Shown here piece after piece: positions 1 to 8,929 of a DNA stretch of 35,816 nucleotides. How positions within the stretch are numbered: position 1 is the stretch's first letter; every line of letters begins with the position of its first letter. The stretch covers positions 1-35,816 of the forward strand of contig QHSV01000096.1 in NCBI GenBank assembly GCA_003221655.1. The letters are read 5' to 3'. This stretch comes from Candidatus Rokuibacteriota bacterium (lineage in GTDB: Bacteria; Methylomirabilota; Methylomirabilia; Rokubacteriales; CSP1-6). Position numbers and translations under genes: made by a program. The notes under the pieces were generated by a model. That model had not been told where the DNA came from and did not search any database. It saw only the letters and a program-made list of their open reading frames with translations.

Positions 1-2
1 AA

Positions 3-512
<510 letters not shown>

Positions 513-522
513 AGCCGGCGCG

Positions 523-1569
523 TCACTTGAAGGCGGGCATCACCTCGTGCGTGAGGAGCTTCAGGCTCCGCGTCTCGAGCTCCTTGGGGATGCGCCCGCC
601 CGGATTCAGCTCGGCGACGATCCCGTCCAGGCCCAGCTCTTCGCGGAGCCGGGTCAGGCGATCGATCACGCCGGCCGCGGTGCCGAACGCGACTTTCTTC
701 TCGAGGACGTCGTCGTACGAGAGGTTCGCCATGCGCTCGGCTAGCGCCTGACGGCGGTCGGCCGGTCCGGCGCCGGCGCGACCGATCACCGCGCGGGCGA
801 GCTCGGCCTGGCGACCGAAGAAGTGCATGAGGCTCTCGCGCGGCTCCTCGACCGCGCCCTGCTCGGTCGTCGACACGTAGACCGGGATGCGGAGATAGAC
901 GCTGGGCTCGCCGGGGTGTCTCGCTTCGCGCCAGGCTTGCCGGTAGATCGCCAGATGCGCCTGCAGATCGGGGATCTCGGCGGCACGGAGTCCGACGAAG
1001 ACGGCCAATCCCATCTGGCCGACCGCCGGGAACGTCTCCGGGGTGTTGGCAGCCATCCGGATGGGAGGATGCGGAACCTGAAACGGACGCGGCGAGACGG
1101 TCGCGTTCTTGAAGCGGTAGAACTCGCCCTCGTAGCTGAACGGCTCGCCCTTCCAGGCCTCCCGAATGATCTCGAGCGCCTCCCGGAACCGCGCCTGGCT
1201 CTCGCCGTATGGAATCCCGTAGATGTCGTACGAGCGAGCGACGCCGCTGCGGCCGATGCCGAACTCCAGGCGGCCCTCGCTGATGTGATCGAGCGTCGCG
1301 ATCTCCTCGGCGATGCGCAGCGGGTGGTTCAGGGGCAGCACGGTCACGGCCGTTCCGACGTGCAGGCGCCGGGTCCGGCTGGCGATCGCGCTGGCGACCT
1401 GGAGCGACGCCGAGATCACTGAGCGCGAGGGCATGAAGTGGATCTCACCGAGCCAGACGCAGTCGAGGCCCCAGGCCTCGGCATACTGGGCCAGCTCGAA
1501 TGCGTCCCGGAACGCCGAGACCTGGTTCGCCCCGTCGCGCATCTCTTCCACGAAGATCCCGAAGTGCAT
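523..1569 (-). CDS. LLM-class flavin-dependent oxidoreductase (bacterial luciferase-like)
   Basis: This is a protein of 348 residues in the luciferase-like monooxygenase fold (F420- or FMN-dependent). Family hallmarks are the N-terminal MHFGIFVEE strand, WLGEIHF, the ASRTRRLHVGTAV strand, the EEIATLDHISEGRLEFGIGRS block and the SYDIYGIPYGES segment. Such enzymes oxidise organic substrates using reduced flavin and O2. The exact substrate cannot be read from sequence. The frame extends 18 codons upstream, but I chose the ATG at 1569 because a strong AGGAGG lies just upstream and the conserved first strand starts there. It is the last gene of the liv operon, 76 bases after livF, suggesting that the imported compound or a derivative is its substrate. 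Confidence 0.9.
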   Translation of the reverse strand: MHFGIFVEEMRDGANQVSAFRDAFELAQYAEAWGLDCVWLGEIHFMPSRSVISASLQVASAIASRTRRLHVGTAVTVLPLNHPLRIAEEIATLDHISEGRLEFGIGRSGVARSYDIYGIPYGESQARFREALEIIREAWKGEPFSYEGEFYRFKNATVSPRPFQVPHPPIRMAANTPETFPAVGQMGLAVFVGLRAAEIPDLQAHLAIYRQAWREARHPGEPSVYLRIPVYVSTTEQGAVEEPRESLMHFFGRQAELARAVIGRAGAGPADRRQALAERMANLSYDDVLEKKVAFGTAAGVIDRLTRLREELGLDGIVAELNPGGRIPKELETRSLKLLTHEVMPAFK

Positions 1570-1645
1570 GACGTGCCTCCTCGCCTGATCGCGATACTTA
1601 CCGCGCGGGCTCGGCCCCGTCAAGGAGGGGCTAGCGAGTGCCCGC

Positions 1646-2362
1646 TCAGAGCGCCAGGTACTGCTGGCGGATCGATTCGTCCTCGCGAAACTCGCGCGAG
1701 GTACCCTCGTAGCAGACGCGTCCCTTCTCGAGCACGTACACGCGGTCCGCGAGATTCAGGGAGAAGTCCACGTTCTGCTCGGCGAGGAGGATGGTGAGGC
1801 CGTCGGCCTTGAGCCGGCCGATCTGCTCCCGTAGATGGTGGACGACGAGCGGGGCGAGGCCCTCGGAAGGCTCGTCGAGGAGCAGGAGCTCCGGGTTCCC
1901 CATGAGGGTACGCGCGACGGTGAGCATTTGCTGCTCGCCGCCGGAGAGAAAGCCGCCCTGCCGGTCGCGTAGCCCGCGGAGCGCCGGGAACAGCTCGAAC
2001 ACGCGCTCGGCGGTGAAGCCGCCCGGCCGCGTCCGTCGCGCGGCGACGTCCAGGTTCTCCCAGACCGTGAGGTCGCCGAAGATTCGACGATCCTCCGGCA
2101 CGAACCCGATGCCAAGCGCGGCCACGCGAAAGGGGGCCGCGCCCGTGATGTCGCGTCCTTTCCACACGATGCGGCCGCTCGCCGGTGGCGTGAGCCCCAT
2201 GATCGACCGCATGGTCGTGGTCTTGCCGACGCCGTTCCGGCCGAGCAGGCAGACGCACTCGCCCGCCGCGACGCGGAACGACACGCCGAACAGCACGCGC
2301 GAGAGACCGTACGCCGTGTGGATCGCCTCGACCGCGAGGACGGGCTCGGCGCCCGACGCCAT
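1646..2362 (-). CDS. livF: Branched-chain-type ABC transporter ATP-binding protein LivF
   Basis: This is an ATPase subunit of 238 residues belonging to a HAAT (hydrophobic amino acid and related compound) importer. Walker A is GRNGVGKTT (residues 41-49), the signature is LSGGEQQML, and Walker B is LLLLDEPSEGLAP followed by the H-loop region LLAEQN. The EPSEGLAP variant and the short length are typical of LivF rather than LivG. Its ATG overlaps the TGA of livG (ATGA), implying translational coupling. Substrates of this family include branched-chain amino acids, but also aromatic acids, amides and urea, so the symbol denotes family only. Confidence 0.94.
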   Translation of the reverse strand: MASGAEPVLAVEAIHTAYGLSRVLFGVSFRVAAGECVCLLGRNGVGKTTTMRSIMGLTPPASGRIVWKGRDITGAAPFRVAALGIGFVPEDRRIFGDLTVWENLDVAARRTRPGGFTAERVFELFPALRGLRDRQGGFLSGGEQQMLTVARTLMGNPELLLLDEPSEGLAPLVVHHLREQIGRLKADGLTILLAEQNVDFSLNLADRVYVLEKGRVCYEGTSREFREDESIRQQYLAL

Positions 2363-3099
2363 CAGTGGCGCTCCCCGAGATACACGCGGCGCACGCCGGG
2401 ATCCCGCCGCACCTCGTCCGGCGCGCCGGCGGCGATCACACGACCCTGGTGGAGGACGGTGATGCGCTCAGCGATCGAGAAGACGACCTCCATGTCGTGC
2501 TCGGTGAACAGGAGCGTGAGCCCGCGCTCGCGCGCGAGGCGCTCGATGAGCCGGATCGAATCGCGCGTCTCCGCCGCTGACATTCCGGCGGTCGGCTCGT
2601 CGAGGAGCAGGATCTTCGGCTCGAGGGCCAGGGCGAGGCCCAGCTCGAGCTGCTTCTGGCCGCCGTGCGACAGGAAGCCCGCGACCTCGTGCGCGCGGTC
2701 GGCGAGCCCGATCGACTGCAGGAGCCCCAGTGTCTCATCGCGGTAGAGCCGCTCGACTCGGGTCAGGAGGTTCCATCCGCGCCCGCCGTGGGAGAGGAAC
2801 GCGGTCTGGACGTTCTCGAAGACCGTCAGGCGCGGGAAGATGTTGGTCCGCTGGAACGAGCGCCCGAGCCCGAGACGGCAGAGGTCGTGGGGCGCGAGGC
2901 CGGTGACGTCGCGCCCGTTGAGCACGACCCGGCCGCGGTCGGGACGGAGATGGCCCGTGATCAGGTTGAAGAGCGTTGTCTTGCCCGCGCCATTCGGCCC
3001 GATGATGGCGCCGATGCTGCCGCTCGGCACGTCGAAGCTCACGCCCGCGACGGCCAGGAAGCCGTCGAAGATCTTCGCGAGGTCGCGCACCTCAAGCAC
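2362..3099 (-). CDS. livG: Branched-chain-type ABC transporter ATP-binding protein LivG
   Basis: This is the second ATPase of the importer, 245 residues from the GTG at 3099. Walker A is GPNGAGKTT (34-42), the signature is LSHGGQKQLELGLAL, and Walker B is ILLLDEPTAGMS, followed by FTEHDMEVV. The LSHG signature and the AGM after Walker B are typical of LivG. An upstream ATG at 3144 would add 15 residues lying inside livM. The GTG is preferred because VLEVRDLAK is the normal family start and a GGAG motif precedes it. The start overlaps the livM stop by 8 bases, and the gene end overlaps livF by an ATGA. Confidence 0.93.
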   Translation of the reverse strand: MLEVRDLAKIFDGFLAVAGVSFDVPSGSIGAIIGPNGAGKTTLFNLITGHLRPDRGRVVLNGRDVTGLAPHDLCRLGLGRSFQRTNIFPRLTVFENVQTAFLSHGGRGWNLLTRVERLYRDETLGLLQSIGLADRAHEVAGFLSHGGQKQLELGLALALEPKILLLDEPTAGMSAAETRDSIRLIERLARERGLTLLFTEHDMEVVFSIAERITVLHQGRVIAAGAPDEVRRDPGVRRVYLGERH

Positions 3100-4072
3100 T
3101 CCGGAGCCTCCGGAACAGGCGCCCCGCCAGCGCCCCCACGGCACCGGCGATCCCGCCGGGAAAGCCGAACAGCAGGACGACCAGGACAGTGCCGAGCACG
3201 AGCGGCCAGTACTCAGTGTACGAGACGATCTGCTGGTTCAGGAGGATCAGCACCAGGGCTCCGATGCTCGGCCCGTAGAAGCTCCCCATGCCGCCGAGGA
3301 GCGTCATGATGAGCACTTCGGACGACTTCGTCCAGTATGCGAAGTCGGGGAAGACGCCCCGGTTGAAGATGCCGAAGAGTCCGCCGGCGAGCCCCGCGAA
3401 GGCTCCGGCCAGCACGAAGGCGGCGAGCTCGTACCGGCGGACGTTGACGCCGATGAACTCGGCGCGCTCGGCGTTCTCCCGGATCGACGTCAGGATGCGG
3501 CCGAAGGGCGACCCCACGATCCGGTGCAGGGCGAACAGGCTCGCCGCCACCAGCACCAGCGTCACGAAGTAGTAGTACTCCGAAGTCCGCCACCCGCCGA
3601 GCAGCGGTACCCGCGCGCCCCACCGCTCGACCCAGCCGAAATCCGGATAGGGGATCTCCGGCATGCCCTGCTCGCCCCCGGTGACCTCGTTCCACTTGAA
3701 GCAGATCGCCCACACGATCTGCGCGAAGGCCAGCGTCAGCATCGCGAAATAGATGCGTGTGAGCCGCACGCAGAAAAAACCGAAGACGAGGGCGCACGCC
3801 CCGGCCAGCGCACCCGCGGCGGGCCACGCCAGCAGGAACGGCGCGCCGAGCTTCTTCATGAGGATACCGGTCGCGTAGGCGCCCACCCCGAAGTAGGCGG
3901 CGTGGCCGAAGGACACGAGGCCGGTGTAGCCCACCAGCAGGTTGAGGCTCGTGGCGAAGAGCGCCCAGATGACCACGTCGCCGGCGACGAACGTGTGGTA
4001 CCGCGAGCCCACCGCGGGCACGAAGAGCGCCGCCACGAACACGAGGAGTCCCCAGGGCACGCGCGCGATCAC
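3092..4072 (-). CDS. livM: Branched-chain-type ABC transporter permease LivM
   Basis: This is an integral membrane permease of 326 residues with multiple hydrophobic segments. It carries the LivM hallmark NLLVGYTGLVSFGHAAYFGVGAY near the N terminus and the EAA-like cytoplasmic region SIRENAERAEFIGVNVRRYEL. The frame is open much further upstream, but that extension is antisense-like high-GC noise over livH. The GTG at 4072 overlaps the livH stop by 4 bases (GTGA) and fits the normal N terminus. It pairs with LivH to form the translocation pore. The C-terminal tail is short and basic, without a fused ATPase. Confidence 0.92.
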   Translation of the reverse strand: MIARVPWGLLVFVAALFVPAVGSRYHTFVAGDVVIWALFATSLNLLVGYTGLVSFGHAAYFGVGAYATGILMKKLGAPFLLAWPAAGALAGACALVFGFFCVRLTRIYFAMLTLAFAQIVWAICFKWNEVTGGEQGMPEIPYPDFGWVERWGARVPLLGGWRTSEYYYFVTLVLVAASLFALHRIVGSPFGRILTSIRENAERAEFIGVNVRRYELAAFVLAGAFAGLAGGLFGIFNRGVFPDFAYWTKSSEVLIMTLLGGMGSFYGPSIGALVLILLNQQIVSYTEYWPLVLGTVLVVLLFGFPGGIAGAVGALAGRLFRRLRSA

Positions 4073-4953
4073 CGGAGCGGGCGCCCGAGGAGTCCCCAGG
4101 GACGGACGATGAGCACCGCCGCCATGAGGGCGAAGACGGCGAAGATCGAAAAGCGCGGGAAGAAGAGGATGCCGAAGGAGAGCACCTGGCCGTAGATGAC
4201 CGCACCGAGCAACGTGCCCCAGAATGAACCGAGGCCGCCGATCACGACGACCACGAACGCCTCGACGATGACTTCGGTGTCCATGCCCGGCACCGTGGCG
4301 CGCATGGGGCTGATGAGCGCCCCGCCCAGTCCCCCGAGGAACGAGGCGAGCATGAACACCCACGTGTAGAGCGCGTCGACGTTGACCCCGAGGGCGCCCA
4401 GCGTCTCGCGGTCGAGCGCGGCCGCCCGGATGAAGCGGCCGGCGCGCGTGCGCTGCAGCACGAACCAGAACGCCAGCGCGATCGCCGGCCCGAGCAGCAC
4501 GATGAAGAGGTTGTACGCGGGGATCGTGGCGCCGAAGAAGGCGAAGGAGCCCGTGAGACCCGGCGGCCGGCTCACCGACTTCTGCTGGGTGCCCCAGAGG
4601 AGCTTCGCCACGTCGCTCAGGATCAGCGCCAGCGCGTACGTGAAGAGGAGCTGGTAGAGCTCCTCCTTGCCGTAGAGGCGGCGGAAGAGGACGCGCTCGA
4701 TGAGGCCGCCGAGCAGGGCGACGGTGACGGCTGCCCCGAGGGCCGCGAGCCAGAACATCCCGGGGCCCGGGCCGAGCCACACTATGAGCTGATAGGCGAG
4801 GTAGGCGCCCAGCATGTAGAAGGTGCCGTGGGCGAAGTTGAGCACCCGCAGCACCCCGAAGATCAACGACAGGCCCGAGGCGATGAGAAAGAGGAACATC
4901 GCGGCCGTGAGGCCGCTCAGGCTCTGCGCGAAGACAAAAGACGGGTCAGGCAC
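4069..4953 (-). CDS. livH: Branched-chain-type ABC transporter permease LivH
   Basis: This is a membrane permease of 294 residues. Diagnostic segments are the LIFGVLRVLNFAHGTFYMLGAY block (residues about 30-52), RAAALDRETLGALGVNVDAL (coupling loop), and VVVIGGLGSFWGTLLGA near the C terminus. The start is the GTG at 4953, which abuts the stop of the upstream binding-protein gene. Its stop overlaps the livM start. Together with LivM it would form the membrane channel of this importer. Confidence 0.92.
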   Translation of the reverse strand: MPDPSFVFAQSLSGLTAAMFLFLIASGLSLIFGVLRVLNFAHGTFYMLGAYLAYQLIVWLGPGPGMFWLAALGAAVTVALLGGLIERVLFRRLYGKEELYQLLFTYALALILSDVAKLLWGTQQKSVSRPPGLTGSFAFFGATIPAYNLFIVLLGPAIALAFWFVLQRTRAGRFIRAAALDRETLGALGVNVDALYTWVFMLASFLGGLGGALISPMRATVPGMDTEVIVEAFVVVVIGGLGSFWGTLLGAVIYGQVLSFGILFFPRFSIFAVFALMAAVLIVRPWGLLGRPLR

Positions 4954-6138
4954 TCAGTCCATGAACCTCGACGGATCGACGTACACCACGGGCTTCATGA
5001 TCGCGAACGGAAACTTTGGATCCTTGACCGTCTTGCCATAGAGCTGGCCGCGATTGGCCTGGTGGTCCTTCTCGCGGATCGTCAGCGGGCCGATCGGCGT
5101 CTCCACCGTCAGGCCGAGCAACGCCTTGGCGACCTTGTCCGAGTCGGTGCTGCCGGCCTTCTTGATGGCCTCGGTCAGGAACTGCATCCCGATGTAGCCC
5201 TGGATGGCCCAGGACGAGGGGTATTCGTCCTTGAGGTACTTGCTGAGACGCGCCGTGTAGTCGCGATGCGCCGGCGTCTCGCCCCAGTAGAACGCGTCAT
5301 AGGAGTTGCCCCAGATCCCGACCGGATAGTCCGCGCCCATCGACTTGGTGGTTTCTGGTGTCGCGGCCTCGCCGACGCCGATGAAGTTGTACTTGATGGC
5401 GTCGAAGACCCCGAGCGCCTTGGCCTGCTTCGAGTACGTCACGAAGAAGCCACCCCAGATCGACGAGAACACCGCCTCCGGCTTCTTGGCCATCTGGGCG
5501 TTGATGAACGGGTTGTAGTCCTGCTCGCCGAGCTTGGGCCACTGCTGGTCCACGATGTGGACGCTGGGCTTCACCTTCTTGAGGTGGTCGACGAAGGCCT
5601 TCGTGACGTCCTGGCCGTACGCGTAGTCGAAGCTCATCGTGGCGACGTTCGTCACCGGCCACTTGGCGACGATCTCGGCCGCGCTCCGCCCTTCGATGGT
5701 CGTCGTGGAGGCGACGCGGAAGACGTAGGGGTGGAGCTTGTCGGGCGCGGTGAGCTGGTCGGTCTTGGGAATGGGCGCGATGAAGACGATCTTGTTTTCC
5801 TTGGCGACGACGGAGACCGCGGGGCCCTCGGCCGAGGTCAGCGTGCCCACGAGGAAGTCGACGTTCTCCTTGAGGATCAGCTCGCGCGCGACACGGACGG
5901 CCTCGTTGGCGTCGGCCTTGGAGTCGCGCAGCAACAGCTCCACCTTGCGCCCGAGCACGCCGCCCTTGGCGTTGAGCTCGTCCACGAACATCTGCGCGCC
6001 CTTCGTCGCTGGGTCGCCGAAGAGCGCGGGCGGCCCGGAGAGCGGCATCGGCATCCCGACCTTGATCGGCTTCTGCGCCTCGGCGACCAGCGGGAGCGCC
6101 AGCAACGCGGTCAGGAACACGGTGAGGACGTGCAGCAT
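4954..6138 (-). CDS. Branched-chain-type ABC transporter periplasmic substrate-binding protein (LivJ/LivK family)
   Basis: This is a 394-residue type I periplasmic binding protein. It has an N-terminal signal peptide (hydrophobic segment ending in LVAEAQ, cleavage near residue 21). The mature start IKVGMPMPLSGPPALFG and the block FVDELNAKGGVLGRKVELLLRDSKAD are classic for the family. The later SFDYAYGQD region belongs to the second lobe. It binds the ligand in the periplasm and delivers it to LivHM. A GGAGG-containing ribosome site precedes the ATG. The specific ligand is not deducible. The neighbouring SMP-30 lactonase and LLM oxidoreductase hint at a sugar acid, lactone or aromatic compound rather than a plain amino acid, which is inference. 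Confidence 0.92.
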   Translation of the reverse strand: MLHVLTVFLTALLALPLVAEAQKPIKVGMPMPLSGPPALFGDPATKGAQMFVDELNAKGGVLGRKVELLLRDSKADANEAVRVARELILKENVDFLVGTLTSAEGPAVSVVAKENKIVFIAPIPKTDQLTAPDKLHPYVFRVASTTTIEGRSAAEIVAKWPVTNVATMSFDYAYGQDVTKAFVDHLKKVKPSVHIVDQQWPKLGEQDYNPFINAQMAKKPEAVFSSIWGGFFVTYSKQAKALGVFDAIKYNFIGVGEAATPETTKSMGADYPVGIWGNSYDAFYWGETPAHRDYTARLSKYLKDEYPSSWAIQGYIGMQFLTEAIKKAGSTDSDKVAKALLGLTVETPIGPLTIREKDHQANRGQLYGKTVKDPKFPFAIMKPVVYVDPSRFMD

Positions 6139-6193
6139 GAGGGAGCCTCCTTGCGTTAGTACGTCTGTCTCGCCCCGGCGACCGCGTCGTCGC

Positions 6194-7090
6194 TCAGAGC
6201 GCCGGCAGCCCCGGGACGCGCACGCGGATGCGGTACACCGAGGTCGACGCCGTGATGTAGAGGGACCGGAAATCGTCGTCGCCGAAAGCCATGTTCGCCG
6301 TGTGCTCCGGCACCCAGATGACGCCCAGGTCGACCGCGTCGGGTGTGAACACGTGGATCCCGCCCGGCCCGCAGCAGTAGATGTTACCCTGCGAGTCCAG
6401 CTTCATCCCGTCGGGCGCGCCCGAGCCTTCGCCCTTCGTCTCCGCCCACACCCGGCCGCCGGCGAGCGCGCCGTCACCCTTCACGTCGAAGACGCGGATG
6501 TGCTGGCGGGCGGTGTCGTTGACGAAGAGGCGCTGGCCGTCGAGCGAGAAGCAGAGCCCGTTCGGCCGGTCGAAATCATCAACGAGCAGCGTCGGTGACT
6601 TCGGGTCCGATCGGACGCGAAAGACACCCTGGAACGGGAGCTCCTGGGACCGCGGCACACCGTAGAACTCGGCGCGGCCGTAGGGCGGGTCGGTGAAGTA
6701 GATGTCGCCGCCCGCCGAGCACACGATGTCGTTCGGGCTGTTGAGCTGCTTTCCCTGGAAGTGGGTGGCGAGCGGTGTCACGGCGCCGTCGGCGCGGGTG
6801 AGCGTCACTTGACTCGAGGCGTGCTCGCACGCGAGCAGCCTTCCCTGGCGGTCCCAGGTGAGGCCGTTCGACATTCCGCATGGCTTCCGAAACGTCGTGA
6901 CGCCCTCCTGCGCCGACCACCGCCGGAGGTGATCGCCGGGCATGTCGCTCCAGAGGAGGTATCGATCTCGCGGGTGCCAGAGCGGGCCCTCCGTGAACAA
7001 GCAACTACTCGCGATCCGCTCGAACGTCACGTCGGGACCGACAACGGCAGCAAGCCGAGGGTCCCGGACCTCGAGGTTCACCGCTGGCAT
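6194..7090 (-). CDS. SMP-30/gluconolactonase/LRE family protein
   Basis: This is a six-bladed beta-propeller protein of 298 residues. Family features are FTEGPLWHPRDRYLLWSDMP in blade 1 (with the metal-binding Glu in TEGP), LLACEHASSQVTL, the metal-site motif LNSPNDIVCSAGGDIYFTDPPYG, FDRPNGLCFSLDG, and APDGMKLDSQGNIYCCGPGG. Members hydrolyse lactones such as gluconolactone with a divalent metal. The frame extends upstream, but the ATG at 7090 is preceded by a GAGG and begins just before the conserved region. It is followed after 55 bases by the binding-protein gene on the same strand, so it probably heads the liv operon. Confidence 0.9.
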   Translation of the reverse strand: MPAVNLEVRDPRLAAVVGPDVTFERIASSCLFTEGPLWHPRDRYLLWSDMPGDHLRRWSAQEGVTTFRKPCGMSNGLTWDRQGRLLACEHASSQVTLTRADGAVTPLATHFQGKQLNSPNDIVCSAGGDIYFTDPPYGRAEFYGVPRSQELPFQGVFRVRSDPKSPTLLVDDFDRPNGLCFSLDGQRLFVNDTARQHIRVFDVKGDGALAGGRVWAETKGEGSGAPDGMKLDSQGNIYCCGPGGIHVFTPDAVDLGVIWVPEHTANMAFGDDDFRSLYITASTSVYRIRVRVPGLPAL

Positions 7091-7195
7091 GAGTAGACCT
7101 CGTCGTCTGAGGAGTTCGCCTCCGGAGGGCGGGAGCGTAGCATGGGGGCGCCGGACGCCGCAAGGCCGGTGCGACGCAACACTCAGGATAGCGGC

Positions 7196-7225
7196 TTGAC
7201 ACGGGCGTAACCCGTTGTGAAGAAT
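7196..7225 (+). promoter_or_regulatory. Candidate sigma-70 promoter for the dpp-type operon
   Basis: A perfect -35 hexamer TTGACA at 7196-7201 is followed, after an 18-base spacer, by AAGAAT at 7220-7225, which matches 4 of 6 bases of the -10 consensus. It sits about 50 bases upstream of the binding-protein start, in the gap between two divergent transcription units. The spacer contains an inverted repeat (listed separately). In a high-GC genome a perfect TTGACA this close to a gene is suggestive but not proof. Confidence 0.5.
7201..7215. promoter_or_regulatory. Possible operator: inverted repeat within the promoter spacer
   Basis: ACGGG-CGTAA-CCCGT is a perfect 5-base inverted repeat with a 5-base centre. 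It lies between the candidate -35 and -10 elements, where a bound repressor would block RNA polymerase. No regulator gene lies adjacent, and the arms are short, so chance remains possible. Confidence 0.3.
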
Positions 7226-7234
7226 GCGGCACCG

Positions 7235-7252
7235 GCTCGACGCTCGTCGAGC
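7235..7252. promoter_or_regulatory. Hairpin / palindrome in the 5' leader of the binding-protein gene
   Basis: GCTCGAC-GCTC-GTCGAGC forms a perfect 7-base stem with a 4-base loop (8-base arms if read as a DNA palindrome). It lies 23 bases before the ATG and just before the AAGGAG ribosome site. It could be an mRNA stabiliser, a translation-control hairpin or a DNA operator. Its role is unknown. Confidence 0.35.
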
Positions 7253-7275
7253 TGACCCCCCGAAGGAGAAAGAGC

Positions 7276-8910
7276 ATGCGCACATGGAGCCTGCTGGCCC
7301 TGGCGCTGAGCGGTCTTCTGGTTGCGGGCGGGCCTTCCGCGGCGGACGCCGCCGACAAGGACACGCTCGTCATCGCCCTGGATACACTGGGCGCTCAGGT
7401 CATGGATCCGATCATGGACACGCGTGCCCCGCACGCGCACTACCACGCGCCGATCTGGGACTCGCTGGTCGGCTTCGACCTCGAGAAGGGCGGGATCGGC
7501 CCTGGGGCCGCCGAGCGCTGGGAGCTCGCGGCGGACGGCCGGAGCTGGACCTTCTACCTCCGCAAGGGCCAGCGCTTTCACAACGGCGATCCGGTCACCG
7601 CGCACGACGTGAAGTTCAGCCTCGAGCGGGTCATGTCGCCCGAATCGATCTCCTCGGGCGCCGCCGCGCTCCGGCGAGCGGTCGACCGGATCGAGGTCGT
7701 CGACGACCTGACCGTCCGGGTCCACACGAAGGGCGTCATCCCGCAGTTCGCGGCGAGCCTCTCCCGGGCGGTCTTCATGGAAGGCTCGGTCATGCCGAAG
7801 AAGTACATCGAGACGGTGGGCGCCAAGGGCTTCCGCGACAAGCCGATCGGCAGCGGCCCCTGGAAGTTCGTCCGGAGCGTCCCCGGAGACCGCGTCGAGT
7901 ACGAGGCCGTCACCTACCCGCACTGGCGCGGCACGCCACAGTTCAAGCGCCTGACGCTCCTCCTCGTACCCGAGCAGAGTACCCGCCTGGCCATGGTTCG
8001 GTCTGGCGAGGCCGCGATCGTGAGCATCGGTCCCGAGGCGGTCAAGGAGGCGCGGGCCGGCGGAATGAAGATCGTGAGCGTGCCAGGCACGATGCAGGCC
8101 GTCTATCAATTCTGGGGTCTCTACCGGCCGGAGGCCAAAGCGTCGCCGCTCAACGATGTCCGCGTGCGCGAGGCGCTGTCCCTCGCCATCGACCGGCAGC
8201 AGATCATCGACCACGTGATGGGCAAGGAGGCACGGTGGCCGATGCCGTTCGCGGCGTTCAAGTATTCGAGCGACATGACCGTCCCCCGCTGGGAGGACTG
8301 GTCCCGGACGGCGCTGCGATACGATCCCGCTCGGGCTAAGCAGCTCCTCGCCGAGGCGGGACACGGCGGCGGCTTCCGGTTGACGTTCTGGAACACGGCG
8401 CTCCCCGGCACGCCCTTCATGGTCCCGATCGGCGAGGCGGTCGCCGGCTTCTGGGAGAAGATCGGGGTCAAGGTGGAGATGAAGACCGTGGAGTGGGGCG
8501 CGTTCGATCCCATGGGACGGGGCGAGCAGAAGGGTCTCGTCGGAACGGCCTCGATGTACCGGACCGCCGGACGGCCGGAACCGATACCACGCTACGCCAC
8601 GACCTTCGTCTCCAAGGGGATCCAGCACCTCTTCGGCGACCCCCAGAACTGCCCGGCCCTCTGCCAGGACGGGGACAAGGCCTACGAGGCGGTGGTCGCC
8701 GAGAGGGACGACGCGAAGCGCACCTCGGCCACCAACGGGATGCTCGAGCTCGTGGCCAAGAGCTGGATCGCCGTGCCGATCATCGAGGGGATGGGCACCT
8801 GGGCCGTGAACCCCAAGGGCGTCGGGTACTTCAAACCGATCCCGGGCCGGCATGAATTCGGCGACGTGGCCGAGCGGATGCCGCGCCCGGAACAGCGCCC
8901 CTGGCCCTGA
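7276..8910 (+). CDS. ABC transporter substrate-binding protein, family 5 (peptide/opine/nickel type)
   Basis: This 544-residue binding protein has a signal peptide (hydrophobic core about residues 5-18, cleavage near ADA at about 25). The SBP family 5 signature is clear: WTFYLRKGQRFHNGDPVTAHDVKFSLERVM, followed by IGSGPWKF and the later VREALSLAIDRQQII block. Family members bind di- and oligopeptides, opines, nickel-chelates or glycosides in the periplasm. The ligand cannot be assigned. An AAGGAG ribosome site precedes the ATG. It is the first gene of a complete dpp/opp-type operon that continues with two permeases and two ATPases. Confidence 0.93.
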   Translation: MRTWSLLALALSGLLVAGGPSAADAADKDTLVIALDTLGAQVMDPIMDTRAPHAHYHAPIWDSLVGFDLEKGGIGPGAAERWELAADGRSWTFYLRKGQRFHNGDPVTAHDVKFSLERVMSPESISSGAAALRRAVDRIEVVDDLTVRVHTKGVIPQFAASLSRAVFMEGSVMPKKYIETVGAKGFRDKPIGSGPWKFVRSVPGDRVEYEAVTYPHWRGTPQFKRLTLLLVPEQSTRLAMVRSGEAAIVSIGPEAVKEARAGGMKIVSVPGTMQAVYQFWGLYRPEAKASPLNDVRVREALSLAIDRQQIIDHVMGKEARWPMPFAAFKYSSDMTVPRWEDWSRTALRYDPARAKQLLAEAGHGGGFRLTFWNTALPGTPFMVPIGEAVAGFWEKIGVKVEMKTVEWGAFDPMGRGEQKGLVGTASMYRTAGRPEPIPRYATTFVSKGIQHLFGDPQNCPALCQDGDKAYEAVVAERDDAKRTSATNGMLELVAKSWIAVPIIEGMGTWAVNPKGVGYFKPIPGRHEFGDVAERMPRPEQRPWP

Positions 8911-8929
8911 GACCGGGCGAGCGTCACCA

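Noticed and set aside
2840-4195. Plus-strand open frame (451 codons) opposite livG and livM
   Set aside because: It is antisense to two clear transporter genes and without family features.
4828-6159. Long plus-strand open frame (443 codons) opposite the liv binding-protein gene
   Set aside because: It is an antisense shadow of a clear binding-protein gene. Its composition is rich in Arg, Asp and His without any domain, typical of high-GC antisense frames.
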